Source of the DNA: Undibacter mobilis
GTDB lineage: Bacteria; Pseudomonadota; Alphaproteobacteria; Rhizobiales; Xanthobacteraceae
Length of the DNA stretch: 64,000 nt
Assembly (NCBI RefSeq): GCF_003367195.1
Contig: NZ_QRGO01000001.1
Coordinates: 310,001-374,000, forward strand
Reading direction: 5' to 3'
Made by a program: the position numbers and the translations under genes
Shown here: positions 1-9,759 of the stretch, one piece after another
Layout of the letters: every line of letters begins with the position of its first letter
How positions within the stretch are numbered: position 1 is the first letter of the stretch
The notes under the pieces: model-generated
The model's input: only the letters and a program-made list of their open reading frames with translations
The model's database searches: none
Told to the model about the DNA's origin: nothing

Positions 1-1194
1 GAATTCGCGCGGCACCTGTACCGGGCCGAGTTTCTTCAACGCCTGGTGGACCTGGAAAGCCTGTTTGCGACCGTAATCGGCAGGCTTCACCCCGTCGGCA
101 ATGGTGCGGACACGGTCGTCGAGCAGCGGGCCGTAGATGAAGCGCGCCCAGATATTGAGGGTGTCGATCAATTCCCGGGTCAGGCGGCGGAAGCCCCAGA
201 TCTCGTAGGCATGCACCACCCTCGCCTCGTCGCCCTCGAGCAGACCGCGATAAAGATCGACCACACCGGCGACGAAGCTGGGCGGGAAAATCCGGATGCA
301 CCCGTAGTCCAGGAGATTGATGCCGGCCGGCGCACCGCCTTCGGTGAAGACCGAATAGTTGCCGAGATGCGGATCGCCGTGGATGACGCCGAAGCGGCTG
401 AACGGAAACCACCAGGCGGTGAACATCGCGGTGGCGAGACGGTTGCGGACCTCGAGACTGTCGTCCTTGTGCGACAGCATTTTACTGCCGTCCATCCAGT
501 CCATCGTCAGCAGCCGTCCGCTCGACAAATCCGGCCACACATTCGGCACGCGGATCAGCGGCTCGTCCTTGAGCATGTGGCGATAGAGCGACGCGTGTCT
601 GGCCTCGCGCACGTAATCCAGTTCCTCGCGCAGCCGGGCGCCGATCTCGACCGCGATCTGGTCGGTGTCGATGGCCGGTTCGAAGCGCTTGCGCAGCGAG
701 AACAGAAGATTGAGCTGATGCAGATCGGCTTCGACCGCCGACTGCATATCCGGATACTGGAGTTTGCAGGCGAGATGCGTGCCGTCGAGCGCCTCGGCGC
801 GATGCACCTGGCCAAGCGAGGCGGCGGCCGCCGGCTGATGCTCGAAGGATTTGAACTTTGCCTGCCAGTCGGCGCCCAGCTCCGCAGCCATGCGGCGCTT
901 GACGAAAGCCCAGCCCATCGGCGGCGCCTGGCTTTGCAGCTTCATCAGTTCGCTGGCGTATTCCGGCGGCACCGCGTCGGGAATGGTGGCGAGCAGTTGC
1001 GCCACCTTCATCAGCGGACCTTTCAGGCCGCCCAGCGCGGCGGCCAGCGCCTCGGCATTGCCGGCGCGGTCACCTTGCGCGCCGAGATAACGCTGGCTCG
1101 CCATGCGCGCGGCGACACCGCCGACTTTGGTGCCGACCCTGGCATAGCGGGCGGCGCGGGCGGCGAAGCGGTTTTTCTCAGGGTCGGTGGACAT
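1..1194 (-). CDS. ABC1/UbiB-family atypical kinase (AarF), 3' end beyond window
   Basis: The frame is open from ATG 1194 to the first base of the window (398 codons), so the C-terminus is missing. It is an ABC1 (UbiB/ADCK) protein-kinase-like protein. Visible landmarks are the KGPLMKVAQ stretch at residues 58-66 (equivalent of the family KxGQ motif), an Ala-rich AAASLGQVHRA loop, HGDPHLGN at 272-279 (catalytic-loop equivalent) and LLDYG with Asp296 (metal-binding equivalent). Family members support ubiquinone biosynthesis or other lipid-related steps. There is no ubi gene nearby, so a specific UbiB role is not shown. The ribosome-binding site before ATG 1194 is weak. Confidence 0.85.
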   Translation of the reverse strand, partial: MSTDPEKNRFAARAARYARVGTKVGGVAARMASQRYLGAQGDRAGNAEALAAALGGLKGPLMKVAQLLATIPDAVPPEYASELMKLQSQAPPMGWAFVKRRMAAELGADWQAKFKSFEHQPAAAASLGQVHRAEALDGTHLACKLQYPDMQSAVEADLHQLNLLFSLRKRFEPAIDTDQIAVEIGARLREELDYVREARHASLYRHMLKDEPLIRVPNVWPDLSSGRLLTMDWMDGSKMLSHKDDSLEVRNRLATAMFTAWWFPFSRFGVIHGDPHLGNYSVFTEGGAPAGINLLDYGCIRIFPPSFVAGVVDLYRGLLEGDEARVVHAYEIWGFRRLTRELIDTLNIWARFIYGPLLDDRVRTIADGVKPADYGRKQAFQVHQALKKLGPVQVPREF

Positions 1195-1237
1195 ACATAT
1201 GAGGTAGTGACGAAAGCAGCCCTTCGCAAACTAAGGA

Positions 1238-1280
1238 CCATCACCCTGAGGCGCTCGGCCGCAGGCCGAGCCTCGACGGG
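1238..1280. repeat. Palindromic intergenic repeat between UbiB-like gene and pepF
   Basis: A hairpin with a perfect CTCGGCC/GGCCGAG core (loop GCA) is flanked by imperfect arms CCCTGAGG and CCTCGACGGG. From memory it resembles an abundant dispersed palindromic repeat of Bradyrhizobium-like genomes. It sits 3' of pepF and upstream of the UbiB-like gene, both on the minus strand, so it could fold in read-through RNA. Copy number cannot be judged from this window. Confidence 0.5.
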
Positions 1281-1292
1281 CCGGGAAATAGC

Positions 1293-3182
1293 CTACCCCA
1301 GCCCCTCCAGTTCCTCGATCAGCTTCGCGATCACCGATAGCCCGCCGTCCCAGAACTTCGGGTCACGGGCGTCGAGGCCAAACGGCGCGAGCAACTCGGA
1401 GTGATGCTTGGTGCCACCGGCCGAGAGCATGGCGAGGTAGCGCTCGGCAAAGCCGCCCTCCGACTTTTCGTAGACCGCATAAAGCGAGTTCACCAGGCAG
1501 TCGCCGAAGGCATAGGCATAGACGTAGAACGGCGAATGGATGAAGTGCGGAATGTAGACCCAGAAGGTCTCGTAGCCGGGCCTCAAATCGATCGCCGGCC
1601 CGAGGCTTTCGGACTGTACCGACATCCACAGTTCGCAGAGCTTGTCGACGGTGAGTTCGCCGTTGCGGCGCTCGAGATGGACCTTGCGCTCGAAGGTGTA
1701 GAACGCGATCTGCCGCACCACCGTGTTGATCATGTCCTCCACCTTGGCGGCGAGCATGGCCTTGCGCTGCTTCTTGTCGGTGGTGTTGGCGAGCAGCCTC
1801 TTGAACGTGAGCATTTCGCCGAACACGCTGGCTGTTTCAGCGAGCGTCAGCGGCGTCGGCGCCATCAGCGCGCCGTTGGGCGCGGCGAGCACCTGATGCA
1901 CGCCGTGGCCCAGCTCATGCGCCAGCGTCATCACGTCGCGCGGCTTGCCCTGGTAATTGATCAAGACATAAGGATGCGCCGACGGCACGGTCGGATGTGA
2001 GAACGCGCCCGGTTGCTTGCCCGGCCGCACACCGGCATCGATCCAGTTCTTCTGGAAGAAACGATCGGCCACTTCCGCCATCGTCGGCGAAAAGGCACCG
2101 TAGGCCGTGAGCACCGTATTGCGCGCGTCGGACCACGGAATGCTGCGCTGCTCGACCTTGGGCAGCGGCGCGTTGCGGTCCCAGTGCGCCAGCTTTTTCT
2201 TGCCGAACCAGCTGGCTTTCAGCGCGTAGTAGCGGTGCGACAATTTCGGGTAGGCGGCCCGCACGGCCGACACCAGCGCCTCGACCACCTCCGGCTCGAC
2301 CCGGTTCGACAGATGCCGCGCGTCGGCAACGTCCTTGAAGCCGCGCCAGCGATCGGAGATCTCCTTGTCCTTGGCCAGCGTGTTGGTGATCAGCGTGAAC
2401 GGCCGCAGGTTGGCCTTGAACGTTTTGGCCAAAGCCTCGGCGGCGTCCTTGCGCTTGGCGCCGTCGGTGTCCTGCATGAAGTTGAGCGTCGGCTCGATCG
2501 GCAATTCCTTGCCGCGCACCTTGAAGCGCAAGGCCGCAATGGTGTCGTCGAACAATCTGTTCCACGCCGAATAGGCGGTCAGCGACTTTTCGTGGAACAG
2601 CTGCTCGATGCGGTCCTCGAGCTGATACGGCTTTTCCTTGCGCACATCCTCGATCCACGGCCGATAATGGCCGAGCGCCCCGGACGACATCGCGGCGTCG
2701 ATCAGCTTGTCGTCAATGCGGTTGAGCTCGAGATCAAAGAACAGCAGATGCGAATAGGCGGTGGTGATGCGCTCGTTCATGTCGCCGTAGAATTTGGCGA
2801 TGGTCTGATCGGTCGAGTTGCCGGCATGCAGGAGGCCGGCATAGGAGCCGATGCGGCCCAGCACGTCGGCGATTTTCTCGTAGCGCTTCACCGCCTCGCA
2901 CAGGGCCTCGCTGGCGCCGGGCTGCGCCGCGAGGACGCCGAGCTTGCCCTTGTAGAGCTCCTCGAAGGCCACGCATTCGCCGTCCATCCAGGACAGGTCC
3001 TGCTTGAGCGCCGTGCTCTCGATGCCGGGATAAAGATCGTCCAGATTCCAGTCCGGCAGCGCGCCCACCCGGGCGGCACCCGCCGCTGCCGCCTTCGGCC
3101 GCGCCTTGGCGGCCTTGCGGGCGGGCTTGGTCTTCGCGGCGTTGCGGGCAGCGGGCTTCTTGCGGGTCGCGGATTTGGCCAT
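1293..3182 (-). CDS. pepF: Oligoendopeptidase F (M3 family zinc metallopeptidase)
   Basis: 629 residues. A Lys/Ala-rich basic N-terminal extension (about 35 residues) precedes the M3B oligoendopeptidase fold. The zinc-binding motif HELGH is at residues 422-426 (His422, Glu423, His426), inside TLAHELGHGVHQ. The enzyme hydrolyses short peptides in the cytoplasm. The start ATG 3182 gives the full basic extension, which is common in rhizobial homologues. The next gene upstream (3452) is divergent, leaving about 270 bp for two promoters. Confidence 0.93.
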   Translation of the reverse strand: MAKSATRKKPAARNAAKTKPARKAAKARPKAAAAGAARVGALPDWNLDDLYPGIESTALKQDLSWMDGECVAFEELYKGKLGVLAAQPGASEALCEAVKRYEKIADVLGRIGSYAGLLHAGNSTDQTIAKFYGDMNERITTAYSHLLFFDLELNRIDDKLIDAAMSSGALGHYRPWIEDVRKEKPYQLEDRIEQLFHEKSLTAYSAWNRLFDDTIAALRFKVRGKELPIEPTLNFMQDTDGAKRKDAAEALAKTFKANLRPFTLITNTLAKDKEISDRWRGFKDVADARHLSNRVEPEVVEALVSAVRAAYPKLSHRYYALKASWFGKKKLAHWDRNAPLPKVEQRSIPWSDARNTVLTAYGAFSPTMAEVADRFFQKNWIDAGVRPGKQPGAFSHPTVPSAHPYVLINYQGKPRDVMTLAHELGHGVHQVLAAPNGALMAPTPLTLAETASVFGEMLTFKRLLANTTDKKQRKAMLAAKVEDMINTVVRQIAFYTFERKVHLERRNGELTVDKLCELWMSVQSESLGPAIDLRPGYETFWVYIPHFIHSPFYVYAYAFGDCLVNSLYAVYEKSEGGFAERYLAMLSAGGTKHHSELLAPFGLDARDPKFWDGGLSVIAKLIEELEGLG

Positions 3183-3451
3183 GTGTCGGTTACGTTTCGT
3201 TAGGGAAAAAGATCGGGGTGGAATCGGTTCGGACGCTCACTTTACCCAAGCTTGCCCACAATTAAGCGTTCGGCAGTGGCGGCGCGATGGCAATCCGGGA
3301 CATTTTTCCGTCTTTTTCACCCTGTCGGCAGAGCCCGGCCCCCGGCCCGATCCGATTAAGAAGCCCTTAAGCGTGCCTCCCAATACTGCGCCAAATCGGC
3401 ACAGCCTGAGTCGCGTTAGAGCGCGGGCCGCCGCGCTGTAAGGGCGTGTCC

Positions 3452-4993
3452 ATGTCGCAAGTCGTGTTGATCGTCGACGACGATCCGGTCCAGCGTCGCC
3501 TGCTCGAAGCGATGGTGCAGCGTTTCGGCTACCGGGCGATCACCGCCGACGGCGGCGACGCGGCCTTGGGCGTGCTCACCGGCGTCGATGCGGTCGCGGT
3601 CGATTGCGTCATTCTCGACCTCGTGATGCCGGACCTGGACGGCCTCGGCGTCATGGCGCGGATGCGCCAGGCCAGCCTCGATATTCCGGTCATCGTTCAG
3701 ACCGCCCATGGCGGCATCGACAATGTCGTCTCGGCGATGCGCGCCGGCGCCACCGATTTCGTCGTCAAACCCGCCAGCCCCGAGCGCCTCGAAGTCTCGC
3801 TGCGCAATGCGCTCGCAGTCCGCGCGCTCGCCGGCGAACTGCAGCGCGTCAAACGCAGCCGCGATGGCACCTTGAGCCTCGCCGATGTCATCACCCGTTC
3901 GCCGGCAATGACGCCGGTCCTGAAAGCGGCGGAGAAGACCGCGGCCTCCGACATCCCCGTCCTGCTCGAAGGCGAAAGCGGCGTCGGCAAGGAACTGATG
4001 GCGCGCGCCATCCATGGTTCAGGCGAGCGCCGCGCCAAACCCTTCGTCGCCGTCAACTGCGGCGCGCTGCCCGAGCACCTGATCGAGTCGATCCTGTTCG
4101 GTCACGAGAAAGGCGCCTTCACCGGCGCCACCGAAAAGCACACCGGCAAATTCGTCGAAGCCGACGGCGGCACCCTCTTCCTCGACGAAGTCGGCGAACT
4201 GCCGCTGGCGGCGCAGGTGAAGCTGCTGCGCGCGCTGCAGGAGAGCGAAGTCGAGCCGGTCGGCTCGCGCAAGACCGTGAAGGTCAATGTGCGCATCATC
4301 TCCGCCACCAACCGCGACCTCATCGCCGAAGTGAAGGCGGGGCGCTTCCGCGAAGACCTGTTTTATCGCCTGCACGTCTTCCCGATCACCATTCCGCCGC
4401 TGCGGCAGCGGCCGGAAGACATCGAGACGCTGGCGCGCCATTTCGTCACCCGCATCGCCGCCGAGCAGGGCAAGCGCATCCGCGGCCTGGATGCCGCGAC
4501 GCTTCATGCGCTCGCCGCCCATCGCTGGCCGGGCAATGTGCGCCAGCTCGAGAACGCGGTGTACCGCGCCGTCGTCATGGCGGATAGCGACACCATCGGC
4601 ATCGCGGAATTTCCGCAGCTTGCGACGACGAACGGCGATGCAATGGTAAACGTCGGCATCGCGCCGGCCACCGCTCCGTCGTTCGATCATGACGCCGTTT
4701 ACGTTGACGGCAGCATCAGCTTGCAGGAGCGCATGCTGCGGCTTAATCCTTCAGCCATGTCGCAGACACAACCAGTCCTGTCGTTAACCGACGATCGAAA
4801 CGACGTGAAACCGCTCGAAGATATCGAGCGCGAGGTCATCCGCTTTGCCATCGAGCATTATCGCGGACAGATGTCGGAAGTCGCGCGCCGTCTCAAAATC
4901 GGACGCTCGACGCTGTATCGCAAGCTCGAAACGCTGCAAATGCACGACGAAACGAGCATCGCGCCCGACAACAACCCCGTCGACGCCGGTTAA
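3452..4993 (+). CDS. Sigma-54-dependent response regulator (NtrC family)
   Basis: 513 residues. An N-terminal receiver domain has the phospho-acceptor Asp56 in [12 protein letters not shown]. The AAA+ domain carries Walker A GESGVGKE, the sigma-54 contact loop GAFTGA at residues 221-226 and Walker [10 protein letters not shown] Fis-type helix-turn-helix lies at the C-terminus ([17 protein letters not shown]). It activates RpoN promoters on phosphorylation by an unknown sensor; no histidine kinase lies adjacent. ATG 3452 is preferred over the in-frame GTG 3446 because AAGGG ends 7 nt before ATG and only 1 nt before GTG. Targets cannot be named from context. Confidence 0.92.
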   Translation: MSQVVLIVDDDPVQRRLLEAMVQRFGYRAITADGGDAALGVLTGVDAVAVDCVILDLVMPDLDGLGVMARMRQASLDIPVIVQTAHGGIDNVVSAMRAGATDFVVKPASPERLEVSLRNALAVRALAGELQRVKRSRDGTLSLADVITRSPAMTPVLKAAEKTAASDIPVLLEGESGVGKELMARAIHGSGERRAKPFVAVNCGALPEHLIESILFGHEKGAFTGATEKHTGKFVEADGGTLFLDEVGELPLAAQVKLLRALQESEVEPVGSRKTVKVNVRIISATNRDLIAEVKAGRFREDLFYRLHVFPITIPPLRQRPEDIETLARHFVTRIAAEQGKRIRGLDAATLHALAAHRWPGNVRQLENAVYRAVVMADSDTIGIAEFPQLATTNGDAMVNVGIAPATAPSFDHDAVYVDGSISLQERMLRLNPSAMSQTQPVLSLTDDRNDVKPLEDIEREVIRFAIEHYRGQMSEVARRLKIGRSTLYRKLETLQMHDETSIAPDNNPVDAG

Positions 4994-5218
4994 TCATTAA
5001 AATTTTAACGACCGCGCGCCGCGTTCACTTTGATGCAAAGTAAGCGGCGACCGCACGGCGATTTCATTTCATGCCGCGCGCCGTTCGGTCGCATAATGCG
5101 CCGATAACACTTGTCCTATGCTTGTCTTGCCGGAGAGACCGGCCGGCGCCAGTTAACAAGTCGCATTGCATTCGATGCATCGTGGTAACGGCGCCGTGTG
5201 GTGTGGAGTTGAAGCGTG

Positions 5219-7342
5219 ATGCGTAAATCGAGGTTCGAGCGTTTGCTGGCCGGCACTGTGCTGGCCCTCACGACGGCGACAGTGACGACGGCGACGCCGT
5301 CTTTCGCCGCACCCGACGGCATCCGTCAGGTCGCGCCGCTGCCGCCGTCGCTGAACGGCGTGCGTGTCATTCAGCGCCGTCCCGAACCGGCACAGGACCA
5401 GGTCCGCGTCGATCCGCCGGCGCCGGTGCCGATGCCCCCCGAGGTCCGCCGCGAAGCGCCGCGCCCCGAACCGGTGCGCCTGGAGACGCCGCGTCAGGAA
5501 TTAACGCACCCCGAGCCCGTGCGTCAGGAGCCCGCGCGCGTCGAGACACCGCGGCAGGACCCGGCGCGTCAAGAACCCGTGTCGGCCGAGCCGGCCCGCG
5601 CCGAAGCGCCGCGCGACAGCGGCGTCATCGCCTCCGCGCTCGACAAGATTTTCGGCGTCTCCGATGCGCAGATTGCCGACAGGCTGCGCGCTACGATGGC
5701 CGGCAGTAAAGCGGACAAGGGCGACTCCGAACGCAAGGCAGTCGAGAGCTTTTATGCCGCGCGCAATTACGCGCCGGTCTGGATCCGCGACGGCCGCCTG
5801 ACTGGCGGCGCCAAATCGGCGGTCCTGCGCATGAAGAATGCGCAAGGCGATGCGCTCGAACCGGCCGACTATCCGGTGCCGGATTTCGCCCACGCCAACG
5901 GCGCCGACCAGCTCGCCGCCGCCGATCTCAAGCTCACGCTCGCGGCGCTCGATTATGCACGCCATCTCTCGCTCGGCCGCATCGCGCCGACGCGCGTGAC
6001 CGCGGAAGTCGATTACGGCAAGCGCGACATGGACAACGCCGATGCGCTGCGCAAGCTTGCCGACGCCCGCGACGCCAATACTGCCTTTGACGGCTTCGAG
6101 CCGCCGCACCAGGCGTACAAGGCGCTCAAGCGCAAACTTGCCGACATGCGCAACGCCGGACCGCGCGCCGATGCGAGCGAGCGTATCGCCGGCGGCCCGG
6201 CGATCAAACCCGGCGACAAGGATGGCCGCGTGCCGCAATTGCGCGAGCGGCTCAATGTGCGCCTCGCGGTGCAGGGTCCCCGCACCACGCAGGTGCGCGA
6301 CCCACGCACCGGCCGCATGAAGACCGTGAAGGTGGCTGGCGAAGATCCGAAGGCCGCCGAACTCGTCTATGACAGGGCGCTGTTCAACGCGATCAAGAAC
6401 GTGCAGGCGCGCGCCGATATCAAACCGACCGGCGTGATCGACAACAAGACGATCGCCGCCATCAACGGCCCGACCCAGCAGCAGCAGATCGACACCGTCA
6501 TGGCCAATATGGAGCGCTGGCGCTGGCTGCCGCGCAACCTCAGCGCCAATTACGTGATGGTCAATGTGCCGGACTACACGCTCAAGGTCGTGCGCGACAA
6601 CAACGTCGTCTGGCGCACCAGGATTGTCGCCGGCAAGCCGCAGACGCCGACCCCGCTCCTGACCGCGGCGATGGACAATGTCGTCGTCAACCCGTCCTGG
6701 TATGTGCCGCAGTCGATCATCCAGAACGAACTCCTGCCGCAATACGCCAGCGACCCGAACATCTTCGACCGCATGGGGCTCGAAGTGAAGCGTGGCGCCG
6801 ACGGCCACATCAATGTGGTGCAGCCGCCGGGCATGGCCAATGCGCTCGGCCGCATCAAGTTCAACTTCCCGAACAAGTACCAGGTGTATCTGCACGACAC
6901 GCCGGAGAAGCGGCTGTTCGCAGCCGACAAGCGCGCCTTCAGCCATGGCTGTATGCGCGTCGAGAACCCGACCAAGTTCGGCGAGGTGATGCTGGCGATG
7001 GCCATCCCCGGTCCGACGCCGACGCAGCCGCAGATCGAACGTCTCGTCGGCCATGAGGAAAAGACCTTCAAGATGGTCAACCGGCCGATGGTGCATCTGA
7101 CCTATCAGTCGGCTTTCGTCGACGATGACGGCAAGCTGCAGATGCGCGACGACATCTACGGCTTCGACAAGCGCATCCACGCCATCATGACGAGCGACGA
7201 ACGCCGTGTCGCCGACGTCGCGCCGCCGCAGGACAAGTCGCGCGATCTGGCAACGATGAAGAGCAACCAGGAAATCCTCGGCCGCGTCGAGCGGCGCGAA
7301 GCGGGCAATCCGTTCTCGTTCTTCGAGAAGATTTTCAGATAA
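5219..7342 (+). CDS. L,D-transpeptidase (YkuD, YcbB/LdtD-like) with Pro/Arg/Glu-rich linker
   Basis: About 707 residues. A Sec signal peptide (cleavage near SFA-AP) is followed by about 100 residues of degenerate repeats built on PxPVRxExPRQ, then a YcbB-type scaffold, a peptidoglycan-binding segment and a YkuD catalytic domain. The catalytic motif SHGCMR has Ser575, His576, Gly577 and Cys578. The enzyme makes 3-3 cross-links in the periplasm or attaches proteins to peptidoglycan. GTG 5216 is an alternative start; both are served by GGAG at 5205-5208. The next gene, also exported, is a DUF882 murein-peptidase-like protein, so this is a small cell-wall cluster. Confidence 0.9.
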   Translation: MRKSRFERLLAGTVLALTTATVTTATPSFAAPDGIRQVAPLPPSLNGVRVIQRRPEPAQDQVRVDPPAPVPMPPEVRREAPRPEPVRLETPRQELTHPEPVRQEPARVETPRQDPARQEPVSAEPARAEAPRDSGVIASALDKIFGVSDAQIADRLRATMAGSKADKGDSERKAVESFYAARNYAPVWIRDGRLTGGAKSAVLRMKNAQGDALEPADYPVPDFAHANGADQLAAADLKLTLAALDYARHLSLGRIAPTRVTAEVDYGKRDMDNADALRKLADARDANTAFDGFEPPHQAYKALKRKLADMRNAGPRADASERIAGGPAIKPGDKDGRVPQLRERLNVRLAVQGPRTTQVRDPRTGRMKTVKVAGEDPKAAELVYDRALFNAIKNVQARADIKPTGVIDNKTIAAINGPTQQQQIDTVMANMERWRWLPRNLSANYVMVNVPDYTLKVVRDNNVVWRTRIVAGKPQTPTPLLTAAMDNVVVNPSWYVPQSIIQNELLPQYASDPNIFDRMGLEVKRGADGHINVVQPPGMANALGRIKFNFPNKYQVYLHDTPEKRLFAADKRAFSHGCMRVENPTKFGEVMLAMAIPGPTPTQPQIERLVGHEEKTFKMVNRPMVHLTYQSAFVDDDGKLQMRDDIYGFDKRIHAIMTSDERRVADVAPPQDKSRDLATMKSNQEILGRVERREAGNPFSFFEKIFR

Positions 7343-7377
7343 GCGCTCACGGCTGCGCTGACGCACATACTGTCGAC

Positions 7378-7401
7378 CCTCCCCCGCCAGGAGGAGGGTA
7401 T
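7378..7401. repeat. Hairpin downstream of the L,D-transpeptidase gene
   Basis: ACCCTCC at 7378-7384 pairs with GGAGGGT at 7395-7401 around a 10-nt loop. There is no T-tract, so it may be a dispersed palindromic repeat or an RNA-stabilising 3' hairpin rather than an intrinsic terminator. Confidence 0.4.
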
Positions 7402-7560
7402 GATTCTGCCTGAAGTTCCCTCCGATACCGACCTTATTTCGACAATTTTGCCCCTTAACCAAAGTGCCGCACGGGGGATCATCGCCCGCATAAGGGATGG
7501 TTAACGAAATCCCGCCAACACTGACGGCCGTCAGCGCGGCCGCTTGAACCGGGCGTACCG

Positions 7561-9165
7561 ATGGCTGTCGGACGAAGTTCGTGGATTGTGTCAGTGTCGG
7601 TACGCGGCGTGTCTCGCCATAAATCCCTTTTCAATCGGCGCCTGGGCACCCGGCTCGGCCTGTCGGCCGCGCTCGCCGGCATCGTGCTGCTGGGCGCCGG
7701 CAACGCGCTGCTGCCCGCCGCAGCCGAGGGCGACAGCCGCACCCTCTCCTTCCTGCATCTCCACACCCGCGAGACCATCACCGTCACGTTCAAGCGCAAC
7801 GGCCGCTATGACGATGCCGCGCTGACGAAGCTCAACTGGTTCCTGCGCGACTGGCGCCGCGACGAACCCACAACGATGGACCCCAAGCTGTTCGACATCT
7901 TGTGGGAAGTCTATCGCGAGGTCGGCGGCAAGGAGCCAATCGAGATCATCTCCGCCTATCGCTCGCCCGGCACTAACGCCATGTTGCGCACGCGCTCGAG
8001 CGGCGTTGCCGAGAACTCAAACCACACCACCGGCCACGCCATCGATTTTGAAATTCCGGGCGTGCCGCTCGCCAGAATCCGCGAAGTCGGCCTGCGGCTG
8101 CAACGCGGCGGCGTCGGTTTCTATCCCACCTCCGGCTCGCCTTTCGTGCATCTCGACACCGGCTCGATCCGCCACTGGCCGCGCATGACGCGCGAGCAGC
8201 TCGTCAAGGTTTTCCCCGACGAGCGCACCGTCCACATTCCTTCCGACGGCCAGCCGCTGGCCGGCTATGCCTTGGCGCTGGCCGACGTACAGAGTCGCGG
8301 CAATGCGCCTTCGAACGTGTTGATGGCGCAGGCGCGCGAAGCCGGCATTACCGAAGCGCGGAGCGACACGGCGAAGAAGCCGCGTAGTTTGCTGGCGGCG
8401 CTGTTCACCCGGTCCGCCACCGCGGATGAGTTGTCGGACGAGGCCCAGGCGGCCGAGCCGACGCCAGCCAAGGTCACGCTGGCGAGCGCCAGTGCCAAGC
8501 CCGACGTAAAGCCGAAGCCGGTCGCCACCGCGACAATCGTGCCGTTGCCATCATCGCGGCCGAGGCCCATCGCTGTTGCCGCCGCCGACCCGGCGCCGGC
8601 CGCGGCGAATGTCATCGCACCGCCCGGCGGCGCGCTGTGGGCCAACGCCGTCGAGAGCGGCGATCTCGCGCCGAAGGTCGCGCAATCGCCTTTCACCTTC
8701 GCCGACACCATGACGACGGCCTCGACCAATGTGCTCGCTTATGCCGCCGAGCCGGCGCGCGTCGCCACGCAGTTGCCGCCGCCGCGCCCGGCCAAGGCGC
8801 CGCCGATGGGCGCCAATATTCCCGTGGCGCCGCCGGCGGCCATGATCGCCGCTGCGCCCGCCGGCACCAGCGCCGCACAGGTGGTCGCCCCTGCGATCGC
8901 CGGCGGTGGCGGCCGCACCGACAGCCCGTGGCTGCGCGCGGCCATCCTGACGCCGGACCTCGCGAGCTTCATGACTGCGACGCATATGGGCGCCCGCGAC
9001 ATGAGCCAGTTCGGCCATCTGTTCCACAAGCCGGCGCAGGCGGTGATGATGAGCTTCTCGGCCGACCCGGGCCTCGGCCTCGTCGCCGGCCGCTTCACCG
9101 GCAGCGCGGTAACCTTCCTCGCCACGGCGACCTTCGTGCCGCAGACCACCGCATCGCTGCGGTAA
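7561..9165 (+). CDS. DUF882 / peptidase M15-like (YcbK) exported protein with long Ala/Pro C-terminus
   Basis: 534 residues. A basic N-terminus (RHKSLFNRRLGTR) precedes a hydrophobic export signal ending near LLPAAAEG. The DUF882 domain spans roughly residues 58-225, with the M15-like zinc ligand pattern SNHTTGHAIDFEI (HxxxGxAxD) and a second histidine in FVHLDTGSIRHW. The remaining 300 residues are Ala/Pro-rich and low in complexity. The family is predicted to cut peptidoglycan cross-bridges. It lies 218 bp after the L,D-transpeptidase on the same strand. No strong Shine-Dalgarno precedes ATG 7561, so the exact start is uncertain. Confidence 0.85.
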   Translation: MAVGRSSWIVSVSVRGVSRHKSLFNRRLGTRLGLSAALAGIVLLGAGNALLPAAAEGDSRTLSFLHLHTRETITVTFKRNGRYDDAALTKLNWFLRDWRRDEPTTMDPKLFDILWEVYREVGGKEPIEIISAYRSPGTNAMLRTRSSGVAENSNHTTGHAIDFEIPGVPLARIREVGLRLQRGGVGFYPTSGSPFVHLDTGSIRHWPRMTREQLVKVFPDERTVHIPSDGQPLAGYALALADVQSRGNAPSNVLMAQAREAGITEARSDTAKKPRSLLAALFTRSATADELSDEAQAAEPTPAKVTLASASAKPDVKPKPVATATIVPLPSSRPRPIAVAAADPAPAAANVIAPPGGALWANAVESGDLAPKVAQSPFTFADTMTTASTNVLAYAAEPARVATQLPPPRPAKAPPMGANIPVAPPAAMIAAAPAGTSAAQVVAPAIAGGGGRTDSPWLRAAILTPDLASFMTATHMGARDMSQFGHLFHKPAQAVMMSFSADPGLGLVAGRFTGSAVTFLATATFVPQTTASLR

Positions 9166-9171
9166 TGACGA

Positions 9172-9296
9172 CTTGTCCCGGACGCGATGCAGCGTAAAAC
9201 GCTGCTTCGCAGAGCCGGGACCGTCTCACATTCGGAATTTGGGAAGATCCCGGTTCAGCAGCGCGTCATTGCATGCCGCGCTGCGCCCGGGACAAG
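9172..9296. repeat. Long imperfect inverted intergenic repeat
   Basis: The left arm CTTGTCCCGGACGCGATGCAGCG-type sequence at 9172-9194 is mirrored by CGCTGCGCCCGGGACAAG at 9279-9296, with a further internal CCGGGAC/GATCCCGG pair. It fills the gap between two convergent genes (DUF882 and gapR). From memory, similar TTGTCCCGG-bounded palindromes are scattered in Bradyrhizobium-like genomes. It may terminate or stabilise both converging transcripts. Confidence 0.5.
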
Positions 9297-9302
9297 AGAA
9301 CC

Positions 9303-9578
9303 TTACTGCAACATCCCCAGGGCGTGCATGTAGGTCTCGAGGATCTCTTCCTGCTCGCGGCGCTCGTTGGCATCCTGCTTGCGCAGGCGCACGATGGTGC
9401 GCAGCGCCTTGGCATCGAAACCGTTCGACTTGGCCTCGGCGTAGACGTCCTTGATGTCGTCGGAGGTCGCCTTCTTTTCCTCTTCCAGCCGCTCGATGCG
9501 CTCGATGATCGCCTTGAGCTGATCCTTGGCGAAGCGGTGCGAGGTTTCTTCTTTATCGGCCGCTGCGGGCATCGACAT
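9303..9578 (-). CDS. gapR: GapR nucleoid-associated protein (DUF2312/UPF0335)
   Basis: 91 residues of predicted coiled coil, strongly charged ([20 protein letters not shown]), ending in [13 protein letters not shown]. GapR is an essential alphaproteobacterial DNA-binding protein that binds overtwisted, AT-rich DNA ahead of replication and transcription. The start is ATG 9578 rather than a longer frame: AAGGAG at 9587-9592 lies 8 nt before it. The protein matches the family length. It is convergent with the DUF882 gene across the inverted repeat. Confidence 0.95.
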   Translation of the reverse strand: MSMPAAADKEETSHRFAKDQLKAIIERIERLEEEKKATSDDIKDVYAEAKSNGFDAKALRTIVRLRKQDANERREQEEILETYMHALGMLQ

Positions 9579-9726
9579 ACCTTGAACTCCTTCAATACGC
9601 ACTGAACGCGCGCGCGGCAGAACCCGCGCAAGCCGCGGGAACCGGACAACGTCTCACCGGAAAGCTTTCGGAATTCAAGCGCTCAAGGTCAAGGCGGGGG
9701 TGGGGTCATCCACGTTGTTCACAAGC

Positions 9727-9759
9727 GCCATTCTTTTGGTTGTCACGAATGGCTTTTTT
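9727..9759 (+). terminator. Possible plus-strand intrinsic terminator with no plus-strand gene before it
   Basis: GCCATTC (9727-9733) pairs with GAATGGC (9747-9753), followed directly by six T residues (9754-9759). The polarity is plus strand, but both flanking genes (gapR, DUF1244) are on the minus strand. It could end an unannotated small RNA arising in 9580-9730, or be chance. The 13-nt loop makes it a marginal terminator. Confidence 0.3.

Noticed and set aside
1..6. EcoRI site GAATTC exactly at the window start
   Set aside because: It is in frame within the UbiB-like coding sequence; no vector-like sequence follows, so it says nothing about biology.
5501..7462. Minus-strand open frame opposite the L,D-transpeptidase gene
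   Set aside because: Composition-driven antisense frame; the plus strand carries the SHGCMR catalytic motif and a signal peptide.
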